From: Streptomyces sp. SID12488
GTDB lineage: Bacteria > Actinomycetota > Actinomycetes > Streptomycetales > Streptomycetaceae
Reading direction: 5' to 3'
Assembly (NCBI RefSeq): GCF_010548275.1
Contig: NZ_JAAGLT010000002.1
Coordinates: 62,001-126,000, forward strand
Length of the DNA: 64,000 nt
Part shown: piece after piece, positions 7,581-16,350 of the stretch
Position numbering within the stretch: position 1 is the stretch's first letter
Layout: every line of letters starts with the position of its first letter
Notes under the pieces: generated by a model
Told to the model about the DNA's origin: nothing
Databases searched by the model: none
Seen by the model: only the letters and a program-made list of their open reading frames with translations
Made by a program: the position numbers and the translations under genes

Positions 7581-8696
7581 TTACTGCACCCGCATCCGAC
7601 CACCGTCCGTCCGCACCACATCCGCCACCACGCAACTCACGTTGTCCGGGCCCCCGTTGGCGTTCGCTGCCTCGACGAGCGCGGCGGTTGTCGCGTCCGG
7701 GTCGGGGATGGTGGTGAGGAGATCCTGGATGGTGTGCTCCGGTACGGCCCTGGTCAGGCCGTCGGAGCAGAGGAGGTAGCGGTCGCCGGGCTCGGCGTCG
7801 TGCAGGCGTAGGTCGGGGGAGGAGGGGGTGCTCGTCAACGCCTTGAGGAGCAGGGTGCGTTGAGGGTGGGCGGTGGCTTCCTCGGGGGTCAGCCGGCCCT
7901 CGTCGATCATCGACTGGACGAGCGTGTGGTCGTGGGTGATCAGGAAGAGTTCGCCGTCGCGCAGGAGGTACGCGCGGCTGTCTCCGATGTGTACGAGGGC
8001 GAGGCGCGAGCCGGTCCACACCATCGCGGTGAGGGTCGTGCCGATGTCGTCCGTCACCTCGTCCCCTGTCTTCTCGTGCCTGGTCCCGGCGATGTCCCGG
8101 ACGGCCTCGGTCGCGCCCTGGACAGCGTCCTCCAGGAGGTTCAGGACGCTGCCGGCGGTGAGCGGTTCGGCGTCGAGGAACTTCAGGGCCTCGACGGCGG
8201 CCGCGCTGGCCGGGGCGCCCCCGGGGCCGAAGCCGTCGGCGACGGCCAGGACGCGTGAACCGGCGTACGCCGTGTCCTGGTTGGCCGCGCGGACCCGACC
8301 GATGTCGGTGCGGGCGGCGTAACGGAGTTCGAGAGTGTTGGTGCTTGCCATGGGGTGGGTGTCCTTCCTCGGCGGTGTCGAGAGGTGATCGACGAGGAAC
8401 GTGGCGAGATCCCGCCGGGCCGCCGTATCCGCCTCGACCCGTGCCCAGAAGGCGCGGATCTCCCGGGCGGCGGCCGACGGTTCCAGGGCCCTGACCTGCC
8501 GGATATGGGCCAACGGCATCCCCAGCCGACGCAGCCAGGCCACCAGCCGGGCCTGCTCCAGCTGCTCGACCGCGTAGTAGCGGTATCCGGTGTCGGGGTC
8601 GACGCGGGCGGGGCGGAGCAGGTCCAGTTCGTCGTAGAGCCGAAGCGCCTTCGGTGACAGTCGGCACGCCTTGGCGAACGCCCCGATGGTCAGCAT
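7581..8696 (-). CDS. MerR-type DNA-binding domain fused to PP2C serine/threonine phosphatase
   Basis: Residues 1-95 are a MerR helix-turn-helix with dimer helix (MLTIGAFAKACRLSPKALRLYDELDLL, GYRYYAVEQLEQARLVAWLRRLG). Residues about 125-365 form a PP2C phosphatase with the metal-binding aspartates in AVADGFGPGG, HIGDSRAYLL, LLCSDGLTR and GGPDNVSCVV. Instead of a ligand-binding effector domain the regulator thus carries a phosphatase. The start ATG at 8696 sits directly after a GGGAAGGGAG purine run; an ATG at 8726 would add MAMAMERGRE. It is divergent from the ATP-grasp gene, and the shared gap holds two inverted repeats it may bind. Confidence 0.85.
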   Translation of the reverse strand: MLTIGAFAKACRLSPKALRLYDELDLLRPARVDPDTGYRYYAVEQLEQARLVAWLRRLGMPLAHIRQVRALEPSAAAREIRAFWARVEADTAARRDLATFLVDHLSTPPRKDTHPMASTNTLELRYAARTDIGRVRAANQDTAYAGSRVLAVADGFGPGGAPASAAAVEALKFLDAEPLTAGSVLNLLEDAVQGATEAVRDIAGTRHEKTGDEVTDDIGTTLTAMVWTGSRLALVHIGDSRAYLLRDGELFLITHDHTLVQSMIDEGRLTPEEATAHPQRTLLLKALTSTPSSPDLRLHDAEPGDRYLLCSDGLTRAVPEHTIQDLLTTIPDPDATTAALVEAANANGGPDNVSCVVADVVRTDGGRMRVQ

Positions 8697-8807
8697 CTCC
8701 CTTCCCCTCTCCATCGCCATCGCCATCTCCTTGTCCCTCCCTCTCCATCTCCTGCTTCGTGATCCCGGATTCCCGCCGGGTTCCTCGTTCCGCCACCGAT
8801 GCTGCGG

Positions 8808-8873
8808 CTTGCCCGAAGGGCAAGGTCAAGGTCAGGCGCTTGTTAACCTTCTGTCGATACCACTATCAGTGGT
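8808..8873. promoter_or_regulatory. Divergent promoter region with two inverted repeats
   Basis: CTTGCCC-GAA-GGGCAAG lies at 8808-8824 and ACCACT-ATC-AGTGGT at 8859-8873. The second overlaps a possible -10 (TATCAG, 8864) 18 bp after a TTGTTA -35-like hexamer (8840-8845) for the rightward gene. This is a plausible operator for the MerR-PP2C protein encoded leftward; the assignment is inference. Confidence 0.4.
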
Positions 8874-8908
8874 GAACCAGCAGTACACGCCTTACCGAGG
8901 GAGTCCCC

Positions 8909-9784
8909 GTGGTCCGCATCGCGATCGTCACCTACGACCCCCGGCCGGAGGCCAGCAAGGACCGCGATTTCCCGCTCCTGGTAAGGGAGTTGGTGGCAGC
9001 CGGTGCCGACGCGACCGCCGTCTACTGGGACGACCCCGATGTCGACTGGTCCTCCTTCGATCTCGCCGTGGTCCGGTCCCCCTGGGACTACACCTGGCGC
9101 GCGGAGGAGTTCGCGGGCTGGCTGGAGCGGTGCGGGAAGGTCACGCGGGTCGCGAATCCGGTCGGTGTCCTGCGGTGGAACATGGACAAGCGGTACCTCG
9201 GTGAGCTGGCCGCAGCTGGTGTCCCCACGGTCCCCACCCGCTATCTGGCCCCCGGTGACACCGCCGACCTCCCCGACGACCGCGAGTACGTCGTCAAGCC
9301 CACCTCCGGCGCCGGCGCCCGTTACGCCGCCCGCTACCTGCCCGAGGACCGGGAGACGGCCGTACGGCATCTCGCGCGTATGCACGCCGAGGGGTTCACC
9401 GCGATGGTGCAGCCGTACGTCGGGAGCATCGACGTCACCGGGGAACGCGCCCTGCAGTTCTTCGGCGGGAGTCTTCTGCACGCCAGCCGCAAGGGGGCCG
9501 TGCTGACTCCGGGTACGGCGTACGACGACGACAAGGTCGCCCATCCCGACCTGGAGGTCTGGTCCCCGACCCCGGCGGAACTCGCCCTCGCCGAAAGGGC
9601 GTTGGCCGCTGTGCCGGACAACTCCGGTCTCCTGTACGCCCGTGTGGACCTTGTCATCGGTGACGCCGGTGAACCTCTGGTCATGGAGCTGGAGTTGATC
9701 GAGCCGAATCTGTTCCTCGACCTGCATCCGGACTCGGTGCCGGTGGTCGTGCAGGCCATCCTGCGGGCCGCTGTCGGCCGCTAG
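8909..9784 (+). CDS. ATP-grasp ligase-like protein of unknown substrate
   Basis: The 291-residue protein has an N-terminal alpha/beta half (IAIVTYDPRPEASKDRDFPLL...LAVVRSPWDYTWR) and an ATP-grasp core with EYVVKPTSGAGARYAARY (nucleotide lid), AMVQPYVGSIDVTGERAL and the magnesium-binding end LLYARVDLVIGDAGEPLVMELELIEPNLFL. It belongs to the group of small ATP-grasp proteins related to RimK and cycloserine/glutathione-type ligases that join a carboxylate to an amine. The GTG start follows CCGAGGGAG. It stands alone on the plus strand, divergent from the MerR-PP2C gene. Confidence 0.8.
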   Translation: MVRIAIVTYDPRPEASKDRDFPLLVRELVAAGADATAVYWDDPDVDWSSFDLAVVRSPWDYTWRAEEFAGWLERCGKVTRVANPVGVLRWNMDKRYLGELAAAGVPTVPTRYLAPGDTADLPDDREYVVKPTSGAGARYAARYLPEDRETAVRHLARMHAEGFTAMVQPYVGSIDVTGERALQFFGGSLLHASRKGAVLTPGTAYDDDKVAHPDLEVWSPTPAELALAERALAAVPDNSGLLYARVDLVIGDAGEPLVMELELIEPNLFLDLHPDSVPVVVQAILRAAVGR

Positions 9785-9813
9785 GGAGTTGTCGGTCGGC
9801 CCGGTCGGGCCGG

Positions 9814-10422
9814 TCAGCCTTTGACCGCCACCCGCTGCAGCAGCCCCCACGTGAATTCGGCCACGCACTCCCGCCGTACCTTTGGCCCCGTACCCGTACC
9901 CGTACCCGTACCCGTTGCCGTCCCGTCCGGCACCGTGAACGCCAGGCCCCAGCGGGTCGGGGCCGTGCCCTCCAGGGGGCGCACGGGCGCGAAGGCGTGG
10001 GCGACCTCGTCGACCGTGCAGGACCAGGGGCGCAGGTCGTCCGGCGTGCGGAGTTCGGGCGAGGGGGCGCCCGGGGCCCGTACCAGCCACTCGTTCCAGG
10101 CCACGCCGTTCGGGGCCACGAGCACCTCGAAGCGCAGGTCGGGCCAGAGGGGGACCGGCCACAGCCAGGCCTCGCACTCCAGGTCGCCGATCCTGCGGGG
10201 CGTCACCGACTCCGGGGTGCCGAGGACCGAGCGGTACCGGGAGGCGGCGGCGCGGGCGCGCGGGGAGCGGAGCATCGCCTGCCAGCGCTTGTTGGCCTCG
10301 CGCATGTCCGCGATCGACACGCCCAGCTCGTGCCGGGCGTCCTCCACCAGGTCCGGGTTGTGGTCGGCCATGCGGCGCAGCAGTACCAGCTGGAAGTCGA
10401 TAACCGTGAACATGCGAACCAT
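9814..10422 (-). CDS. Conserved hypothetical protein
   Basis: The 202-residue soluble protein has no signal or membrane segment. A helical N-terminus (DFQLVLLRRMADHNPDLVEDARHELGVS) precedes a beta-rich part (FEVLVAPNGVAWNEWLVRAPG). Near the C-terminus a pure hexamer repeat (CCGTAC on the plus strand, 9894-9917) encodes a Gly-Thr run (TGTGTGTGTGP), which looks like replication slippage rather than function. An ATG three codons in (10413) is an alternative start. I do not recognise the family. Confidence 0.6.
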   Translation of the reverse strand: MVRMFTVIDFQLVLLRRMADHNPDLVEDARHELGVSIADMREANKRWQAMLRSPRARAAASRYRSVLGTPESVTPRRIGDLECEAWLWPVPLWPDLRFEVLVAPNGVAWNEWLVRAPGAPSPELRTPDDLRPWSCTVDEVAHAFAPVRPLEGTAPTRWGLAFTVPDGTATGTGTGTGTGPKVRRECVAEFTWGLLQRVAVKG

Positions 10423-10526
10423 CGTCTCGTACCGGCCGGCAGGTGCGGACAGTCACGGACGGCAACGAAGCCGTCGCACGCCCATTGCCCGCCCGAGTCC
10501 TTGTGGCTAGCCTGTCCTCTGTTCGT

Positions 10527-10555
10527 CATTCCGATCGTCTGTTGAAATCTCGAAC
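10527..10555 (-). promoter_or_regulatory. Operator-like double half-site upstream of the IclR gene
   Basis: Read on the minus strand, GTTCGAGATTTC is followed 19 bases from its start by GATCGGAATG. The same two blocks with the same 19-base spacing recur at 52587-52615 before the enolase operon. Within the first block, GTTGAAATCTCGAAC also has outer GTT...AAC symmetry, as IclR-family sites often do. It lies 56 bp upstream of the IclR start. Confidence 0.6.
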
Positions 10556-10610
10556 GTCGTCGAAAAGCGTCGAGACCACCGACACCTTGGACACAAGAGA
10601 GGGGGCCGTC

Positions 10611-11384
10611 ATGGGACGCCTCGTACCTGCCGTGACCCGGGCTCTCGACATTCTTGAGCTCTTCCTGGACGGAGACGGCACGCTCTCCGCCCCGGACATA
10701 GTGCGCCGACTCCAGCTGCCGCGCACCACCGTGCACGAACTGGTGACGACGCTCGCCGCCCGTTCGTACATCGTGCAGGTCCCCGGCCAGCCGGGACGCT
10801 ACCGCCTGGGCGTGCGCCCGTACCAGCTCGGCAGCCGTTACGCCGAGCAGCTGGACCTGGCCGCGGAGGGCCTCCAGGTGGCCCGTTCCGTCGCCGAGAC
10901 GTGCGACGAGACGGTGCATGTCGCGATCCTCGAGGGCACGGACGTCATCTACATCGCGAAGATGGACTCCACCCACGCGGTACGGATGGTGTCGGCGGCC
11001 GGCCGCCGCCTGCCCGCCCACTGCACGTCCGTGGGCAAGATGCTGCTGGCCTCGCTGCCCGACCACGAGCTCTCCGCACGGGTCCCCGACAAGGTTCCGC
11101 TGGCCGCGATGACGCCGAACAGCATCACCGACCCGGCAGCCCTGCGCGAGGCCCTCGCGGAGATCCGCCGCCGGGGCGTCGCCGTGGAGAACCGCGAGTC
11201 GAACCCGGACGTCAGCTGTGTGGCGGCGCCGGTGCACGACCGTACGGGCCGGGTGGTCGCCGCGCTGTCGATCTCCGTCCCGATGATCCGCTGGAGCGAG
11301 GACCGCCGTTCGGAGCTGGAGCAGCTCGCCGTCAAGGGCGCCGCCGAACTCTCCGAGCGCCTCGGTCACCGGAGTGTGGCATGA
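10611..11384 (+). CDS. IclR-family transcriptional regulator
   Basis: The 257-residue protein has an N-terminal winged helix (ALDILELFLDGDGTLSAPDIVRRLQLPRTTVHELVTTL) and the IclR effector domain (ETVHVAILEGTDVIYIAKM, RRLPAHCTSVGKMLLASLP, VAAPVHDRTGRVVAALSISVP). Family members sense small sugar acids or aromatic acids and regulate catabolic genes, including their own. The ATG start follows AGAGAGGGGG. Its stop overlaps the lactonase start (ATGA), so both are made together, which points to a sugar-acid or lactone ligand. The operator-like site just upstream recurs before distant sugar genes, making this a candidate master regulator of the locus. Confidence 0.92.
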   Translation: MGRLVPAVTRALDILELFLDGDGTLSAPDIVRRLQLPRTTVHELVTTLAARSYIVQVPGQPGRYRLGVRPYQLGSRYAEQLDLAAEGLQVARSVAETCDETVHVAILEGTDVIYIAKMDSTHAVRMVSAAGRRLPAHCTSVGKMLLASLPDHELSARVPDKVPLAAMTPNSITDPAALREALAEIRRRGVAVENRESNPDVSCVAAPVHDRTGRVVAALSISVPMIRWSEDRRSELEQLAVKGAAELSERLGHRSVA

Positions 11385-12274
11385 CGACGTACGAGCCCAA
11401 CCTCGAAGTGGCGGTCCGGGCGCAGGCGACCCTCGGCGAGGGCCCGACCTGGGACGCGGCGAGGTCGCGGCTGATCTGGATCGACATCCTCGGCTCCCGG
11501 GTCAACACCTACGACCCGTCGACCGGCCGTCGCACGGTCATGGCGACCGAACAGCACGTGGGCGCCGCCAAGCCGCGCGCGACCGGCGGCCTGGTCCTGA
11601 ACCTGCGCGACGGAGTCGCCCTGTACGACGGCGACGACGGTGACGGCGAGGGCGCCGGGACCGCCACCGGCTTCCGCTGGCTGCACCATGATCCGACACC
11701 CGGTCGCCGGGCCAACGACGCGGCGGTGGCCTCCGACGGCTCCCTGTGGGCCGGCACGATGCGCTACGACGAGGCGCCGGGCGGCGGTTCACTGTCCCGG
11801 CTGACGGGCGACGGCGCGGTCACGACCGTCCTGGACGACGTGGCGGTGAGCAACGGCACGGGCTGGAGCCCGGACGGCCGCCTGATGTACTACATCGACT
11901 CCCCGACCCGCCGCGTCGACGTCTTCGACGTGTCGGCCGACGGCCTGAGCATCACCAACCGCCGCCAACTGGCGCTGATCGAGGAGGGCGCGGGCTTCCC
12001 CGACGGCCTGACGGTCGACGCGGACGGCTGCGTCTGGGTGGCCCTGTGGGACGGCGGAGCGGTCCGCCGCTACACCCCGTCCGGCGCCCTGGACCGCACG
12101 ATCACCCTCCCCACGGTCCGCCCCACGGCCTGCGCCTTCGGCGGCCCGGACCTCACCGACCTGTACGTCACCACGGCCCGCGTCGGCCTGTCCGCCCCCC
12201 ACCCGATGTCGGGCTCGCTCCTGGTCGTACCGGGAGCGGGCAAGGGCGTCGCCCAGCCAGCGTTCGCGGGCTGA
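11381..12274 (+). CDS. SMP-30/gluconolactonase-family sugar lactonase
   Basis: This 297-residue six-bladed propeller hydrolyses a sugar lactone to the aldonic acid. Metal-binding positions of the family are visible: E20 in LGEGPTWD, the Asn in RRANDAA, the Asn in VSNGTGWSPD and the Asp in FPDGLTVDADG. It opens by a 4-bp ATGA overlap with the IclR gene. Homologues act on galactono-, arabino-, fucono- or gluconolactone; the substrate here is unknown, but a matching dehydrogenase and dehydratase lie at 50.4-52.6 kb. No signal peptide is seen, so it is cytoplasmic. Confidence 0.9.
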   Translation: MTTYEPNLEVAVRAQATLGEGPTWDAARSRLIWIDILGSRVNTYDPSTGRRTVMATEQHVGAAKPRATGGLVLNLRDGVALYDGDDGDGEGAGTATGFRWLHHDPTPGRRANDAAVASDGSLWAGTMRYDEAPGGGSLSRLTGDGAVTTVLDDVAVSNGTGWSPDGRLMYYIDSPTRRVDVFDVSADGLSITNRRQLALIEEGAGFPDGLTVDADGCVWVALWDGGAVRRYTPSGALDRTITLPTVRPTACAFGGPDLTDLYVTTARVGLSAPHPMSGSLLVVPGAGKGVAQPAFAG

Positions 12275-12322
12275 CGGGACGACCGGACGACCGGACGACG
12301 ACCGTAGGACGGTTACGCCAAC

Positions 12323-12361
12323 GGCCGGGCAGGCAACGGGAATTCCGTCGCCTGCCCGGCC
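12323..12361. terminator. Bidirectional hairpin between convergent genes
   Basis: GGCCGGGCAGGC and GCCTGCCCGGCC form a perfect 12-bp stem around a partly self-complementary loop, between the lactonase and the FAD monooxygenase. There is no U tract, as is common in Streptomyces. Confidence 0.7.
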
Positions 12362-12400
12362 GCCGTCACCTCAGGACCCGCCACCGTCACTCCGCCACTC

Positions 12401-13798
12401 TCACTCCGCCGCCTTCCACTCCTCCGGCCGCAGCGGCGGCTCGCTCAGCGGTGGCTTCAGCGGGCCGATCGCCGCCGCCAGCAGGACACTTGGCGCCAGC
12501 AGTACCTCCGCGCCGCGTTCCAGCGACGTCACGTCCGTCACCCGGCGCGCGATACGGCCGTTGCCCGTCGCCGTGCGCATGAGGCGGCCCACGTAGGCCG
12601 CCAGCAGACGGTCCCGCAGAGTGGGGCCCTGCTCAGTGGCGCCGGGGTAGAAGATGTCCTGGCCCGTCGCCAGGTCCCAGGCCGCCGAGACCGGGCCGGC
12701 CACCGCCTTCTGGATACGGCGCGACAGACCGGGTGTGCCCCAGCCCTGACGCCGGATCACATCCCGCAGGGCCAAGGCGCTTTGGGCCGCCACCGACATC
12801 CCGTGGCCGTAGACCGGGTTGTACGCGGCCAGCGCATCGCCGATCACCGTGAAGTTCTCCGGCCAGTCGCGCATCCGCTCGTAGTAGTGCCGGCGGTTCG
12901 ACGTCGTCCGGGTGACGGAGACGTCCGTCAGCGCCTCCGCTCCCGCGAGCAGGTCGGCGATCACCGGGTGGCGCAGCTCCTCGCGGGCGAAACGCGTGAA
13001 CTCCGCGCCGTCCGTGGGGGGTTCGCTGCCCCGGGTGCCGGACAGGGAGACCAGCCAGCAGCCGTCCTCGACAGGCATGAGAACGCCCGCCCGGCCCGGA
13101 CCGCCCGCCCTCGGGTCCGCCTGCACGTTGACCACCGGATAGCTCTGTCTGGCCGGTTCGGGCGCCCGGTACATCCGGCTGGCGTACGCGAGCCCGGAGT
13201 CGACGACGCGGCGGGGCGGCTCGGGCAGCCCCAACTCGCGCAGCCAGTGCGGGGTTCGCGAGGCGCGGCCGGTGGCGTCGACGACCAGGTCGGCGTGGAG
13301 TGTGCGCCGACTGCCGTCGGCGCCGCGCACCCGCACGCCGGTGACGGCCTCGTCCGTGCCCTCCAGACCCAGCACCTCGGCGTGTTCGACCAGTTTGATC
13401 CGGTCGTCGTCCAGGATCTGGGCCCGGATCGTCGCGTCCAGCAGATCCCTGCCGCACAGGAACACGTGGTGCGACTCGTCCCACCGCCGGAACCAGCCCT
13501 GCGGCGCCAGCGCGACCATGTCCGTCGTGACCGCCAGCCGGTGCGCACCGGCGTCGAGCAGCAACTCGCCCACGCCCGGCACCAGTTCCTCGATGGCCCG
13601 GGCACCGCCGGACCACAGCAGGTGCGCGTGCCGGGCCTGCGGCAGGTTCCTGCGCGGCTCGGGTCCGTCCGGCAGGACGTCACGCTCCACGACGGTCACC
13701 CGGTCGGCGAATCCGACCAGGGCACGGGCCGCGAGCAACCCGGCGAGCGACCCGCCGAGGACCACGGCGGACCTGACGGGAGACGACTGATCACTCAT
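12401..13798 (-). CDS. FAD-dependent monooxygenase/oxidoreductase of the XRE-ImmA cassette
   Basis: The 465-residue flavoprotein has a dinucleotide-binding start (AVVLGGSLAGLLAARALVG...VTVVERD), the central DLVVDATGRASRTP and the FAD-ribityl motif NFTVIGDALAAYNPVYGHGMS. These mark it as a group-A flavin monooxygenase or hydroxylase-like protein. It is the last gene of a four-gene run; its ATG overlaps the previous stop by 8 bp. The substrate is unknown. The tight coupling to a membrane protein and a protease/regulator pair suggests a defined job rather than general catabolism. Confidence 0.8.
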   Translation of the reverse strand: MSDQSSPVRSAVVLGGSLAGLLAARALVGFADRVTVVERDVLPDGPEPRRNLPQARHAHLLWSGGARAIEELVPGVGELLLDAGAHRLAVTTDMVALAPQGWFRRWDESHHVFLCGRDLLDATIRAQILDDDRIKLVEHAEVLGLEGTDEAVTGVRVRGADGSRRTLHADLVVDATGRASRTPHWLRELGLPEPPRRVVDSGLAYASRMYRAPEPARQSYPVVNVQADPRAGGPGRAGVLMPVEDGCWLVSLSGTRGSEPPTDGAEFTRFAREELRHPVIADLLAGAEALTDVSVTRTTSNRRHYYERMRDWPENFTVIGDALAAYNPVYGHGMSVAAQSALALRDVIRRQGWGTPGLSRRIQKAVAGPVSAAWDLATGQDIFYPGATEQGPTLRDRLLAAYVGRLMRTATGNGRIARRVTDVTSLERGAEVLLAPSVLLAAAIGPLKPPLSEPPLRPEEWKAAE

Positions 13799-15059
13799 AT
13801 ACGTGCAGGCTCTCTACTGTTGCGACTGTGGCGGTCGCCAGGGTGCGCACCGCCTCGATCTCATCGGGGTGACTCAGGACCTGGGACACGGCTTCGATGT
13901 CCCGGAGCAGGTCCGTGAGTAAGTCCGCGTCGTGGCCGGTGACTTGGGGAGAAGTCTGGGAAGGGGGCAGGGAAGGGGTACGGGACCGGGTGCGCGCCTC
14001 GATCGCTTCGCGGATCGTCACCGCCGCCGCCAGCGCCCCCGCCCGCCCCGGGCCGTGTCCCAGGTCCACGGCTGCCTCGTACGCCCGTCGCCGCAGCTCC
14101 TCGTCGAAGTGGCGGGCGAGTTGCAGCAGGGCGTCGCGGATGAACGTCTCGCGGCGGGTCAGCCGCAGCTCCGGGGTGGCCCGTAGAGAGAAGGGGACGC
14201 CCCGGCCGGTGGCGTTGCGCAGCAGGTCGTACAGCGGACCGAGCCGGAGGAGGCCGCGGCGGATCCGCCAGCGGTCGCGCAGATACTGGCCGGCGTGCGG
14301 CAGCACGAACCCCGTCGCGATCAGGACGGCGCCGACGCACGCGGCGATGGGGGCGAGTTCCGTGGAGAGCGGGTCCAGATGGCCGCCCGTCCAGCGGGCG
14401 ACGACGGCCGTGCCCTTCGCCGCGTCGAACACCAGGTTGGCGGCGTAGCCGACGGCCAGCGCCCGCAGGCCCCGGCGCAGCCACACGTCGAGTGCGACGG
14501 TGTGGATCCAGTCCCGGATCAGCCGGTACGTCAGGACACAGGACGCGGTGTGCGCGACCAGATAGAGCACGATCAGCTCGCGCATGAAGGGCGTACCGGC
14601 GTAGTACGTGTCCAGGTCCCGCCGCCGCTCCACGGGTACGTCCGCGAGGGCGAACAACACCCACAGCGCGACGATCACCCCCGCGTGCCCGACGCCGACC
14701 CACCGCATCGCGCGACGCGCCCTGGCCGATCCCGGGGAGCGGCCGGTGAGGCCGCCGCGCCACGCGATCATCAGCAGGAGACTCGCGCCGCAGAACGCGA
14801 CGAGGAAGCTGTACACCAGGGGTGCCGCGATGTTGGGCACGCCGGTGATCCGGTTGGTCCAGGCGATGGCCGGCGGCGCCGCGAGGACGAAGATGCCGCA
14901 GGCGAGCAGCAGCAGCCCGCCGACCGCGCGCCGCAGCGGGTCCCGCCACAGCCTGACGATGCTGGGCAGCTTGAACACCAGGGCGGCGGCCAGGAACGCG
15001 ACCGGTGTCCCGAACACGAGGACGGAGTACGGCTCACCGGGGAGGCCGGAGGGGTTCAT
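13791..15059 (-). CDS. MAB_1171c-family multi-pass membrane protein
   Basis: The 422-residue protein has about seven hydrophobic segments in its first 260 residues (VFGTPVAFLAAALVFKL, AVGGLLLLACGIFVLAA, LVYSFLVAFCGASLLLMIAW, VGHAGVIVALWVLFALA, ELIVLYLVAHTASCVLTY and later ones). A cytosolic helical tail follows (RLTRRETFIRDALLQLARHF..., ending SLHVYE). This matches the MAB_1171c 'putative transporter' family, of unknown function, often found beside XRE and ImmA-type genes in actinomycetes. The ATG overlaps the protease stop (ATGA) and its own stop overlaps the FAD gene start. Confidence 0.75.
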   Translation of the reverse strand: MNPSGLPGEPYSVLVFGTPVAFLAAALVFKLPSIVRLWRDPLRRAVGGLLLLACGIFVLAAPPAIAWTNRITGVPNIAAPLVYSFLVAFCGASLLLMIAWRGGLTGRSPGSARARRAMRWVGVGHAGVIVALWVLFALADVPVERRRDLDTYYAGTPFMRELIVLYLVAHTASCVLTYRLIRDWIHTVALDVWLRRGLRALAVGYAANLVFDAAKGTAVVARWTGGHLDPLSTELAPIAACVGAVLIATGFVLPHAGQYLRDRWRIRRGLLRLGPLYDLLRNATGRGVPFSLRATPELRLTRRETFIRDALLQLARHFDEELRRRAYEAAVDLGHGPGRAGALAAAVTIREAIEARTRSRTPSLPPSQTSPQVTGHDADLLTDLLRDIEAVSQVLSHPDEIEAVRTLATATVATVESLHVYE

Positions 15060-15697
15060 CGCCGCGCGTTTCCGCTTCCCCGGCCGCGATACCCCAGGGA
15101 GGCCTGCACACCGCTGCTGCCCGTGCTCGCCGTACGGCCCTCCAGCCACGGTCGGAAGACGGTGGCGAGACGGTGGCCGAACTCCTCGGCGTCGGCCTCG
15201 TCGGCCGCCCGGGAGCCGTTGCGGGCGGCGACGGCCAGCGCGCCGCCCTGCCAGGACTGCTCGTCGGCCAGTACCCGGGCGGCGGTCGCGCCGGCGCTGT
15301 GGTGGTGACAGTGCCCGGCGTGCAGATGCCACAACTCGTGCCCCAGAATCACGAGTTGCTGGACCGCCTCGGCCCGCTCCTCGACGATGACGAGGTCGAA
15401 GTCGTGGAACTCCACCCACAGACCGGTGACTTCGATCTCGTCGGGGAAGCGCTCGAAACGCAGCTCGACGCGCCGCCCGCGCCGCTCACTCATCTCCTCG
15501 CACAGCGCCCGGCACAACTCCCGGCCGTCTGAAGCGCTGTTGGCGTGCTCCCGCAGTGCCGCGTCGAGCGCGCCGGTCAGCTCGCGCATCGCGGCCCGGG
15601 TTCGGAATCGGTGTGCGGCCCGGGTCGGCAGCAGCGCCGCCAGGACACCTCTTGTCACGCCCGTCGTCACACCCCTCGTCACTCCCCTCGGCGTCAT
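15056..15697 (-). CDS. ImmA/IrrE-type metallopeptidase (toxin-like partner)
   Basis: The 213-residue protein carries the zinc-protease motif HELWH in VILGHELWHLHAGH, with a downstream acidic helix DEADAEEFGHRL likely to supply the third ligand. In known pairs ImmA/IrrE proteases cleave or inactivate a neighbouring XRE repressor after a signal, derepressing genes. Here it overlaps the XRE gene by ATGA, as expected for such a pair. A short GVTRGVTTGVTRGV repeat opens the protein, so the true start could be slightly downstream. The C-terminal 35 residues are low-complexity. Confidence 0.8.
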   Translation of the reverse strand: MTPRGVTRGVTTGVTRGVLAALLPTRAAHRFRTRAAMRELTGALDAALREHANSASDGRELCRALCEEMSERRGRRVELRFERFPDEIEVTGLWVEFHDFDLVIVEERAEAVQQLVILGHELWHLHAGHCHHHSAGATAARVLADEQSWQGGALAVAARNGSRAADEADAEEFGHRLATVFRPWLEGRTASTGSSGVQASLGYRGRGSGNARR

Positions 15698-16308
15698 CGA
15701 TCCGTCTCCTCGCCGCCGCTCAGCAGCCCTTCGAGCATCACCGCGAGGGCCTCCTGCTTCCGCGGGGTCAGCTGCCGGCCGCGCAGGGCCAGCGTGACGA
15801 CCCCGTGCCGGGTCGCGAACCGGACCAGCGGGCCCTCCTCGGCGCCCCCCTCGGCGCCGCCGAGGTCCGCCAGCAGTCGGCGGAGTTCACGGTTCAAGGC
15901 GATGGGCGCGGGGTCGGTGAAGAAGCCGGTGCCCTGCTCGACCCCGAAGAACGCGGCGAGCGCGGTGAGATCGGGAACGTTCGGCATCTTCTTGCCGAGG
16001 AGTAGCTGACGGGCCCACTCGGGGCTGATCGACAGGGCGTCCGCGATCTCCTTGCAGACCTCGCCGCGCTTCCTGCCGCTCGCCGCGAGGCGCGTCTCGT
16101 GGAGTGTGCGCACCCGGCGTCGGATACGGCCCTCGATGTCGTCGGCCACAGGCCGCGCTTCCTCGCCCAGCAGTGCCCGGATCTCGCCCTCCGTGAGAGC
16201 GGTTCGGGCCGACAAGGCTCTCACGTCGAGGATTTCGGCGCGATCGAGACGGGCCTCGGCGATGCGCTCTTCGAGGCGGGCGAGGGTACTCGAGAGGGGC
16301 TCACTCAC
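15694..16308 (-). CDS. XRE-family helix-turn-helix regulator
   Basis: This 204-residue protein has a helical N-terminal half and an XRE-like helix-turn-helix at about residues 85-150 (GEVCKEIADALSISPEWARQLLLGKKMPNVPDLTALAAFFGV). It overlaps the ImmA-like gene (ATGA) and leads the four-gene operon. Two copies of the palindrome AACGATCGTT, 21 bp apart, lie 45-75 bp upstream and are good candidates for its own operator. By analogy with ImmR/ImmA and DdrO/IrrE, it would be a repressor inactivated by the adjacent protease. Confidence 0.78.
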   Translation of the reverse strand: MSEPLSSTLARLEERIAEARLDRAEILDVRALSARTALTEGEIRALLGEEARPVADDIEGRIRRRVRTLHETRLAASGRKRGEVCKEIADALSISPEWARQLLLGKKMPNVPDLTALAAFFGVEQGTGFFTDPAPIALNRELRRLLADLGGAEGGAEEGPLVRFATRHGVVTLALRGRQLTPRKQEALAVMLEGLLSGGEETDR

Positions 16309-16350
16309 GGGCCGACCCTACGCGTCCGGACCGCCGCGCACCAGGAGAAT

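Noticed and set aside
12401..16308. Cassette as part of a prophage or ICE
   Set aside because: No integrase, att repeats, structural or conjugation genes are seen nearby, and flanking genes are ordinary metabolic ones.
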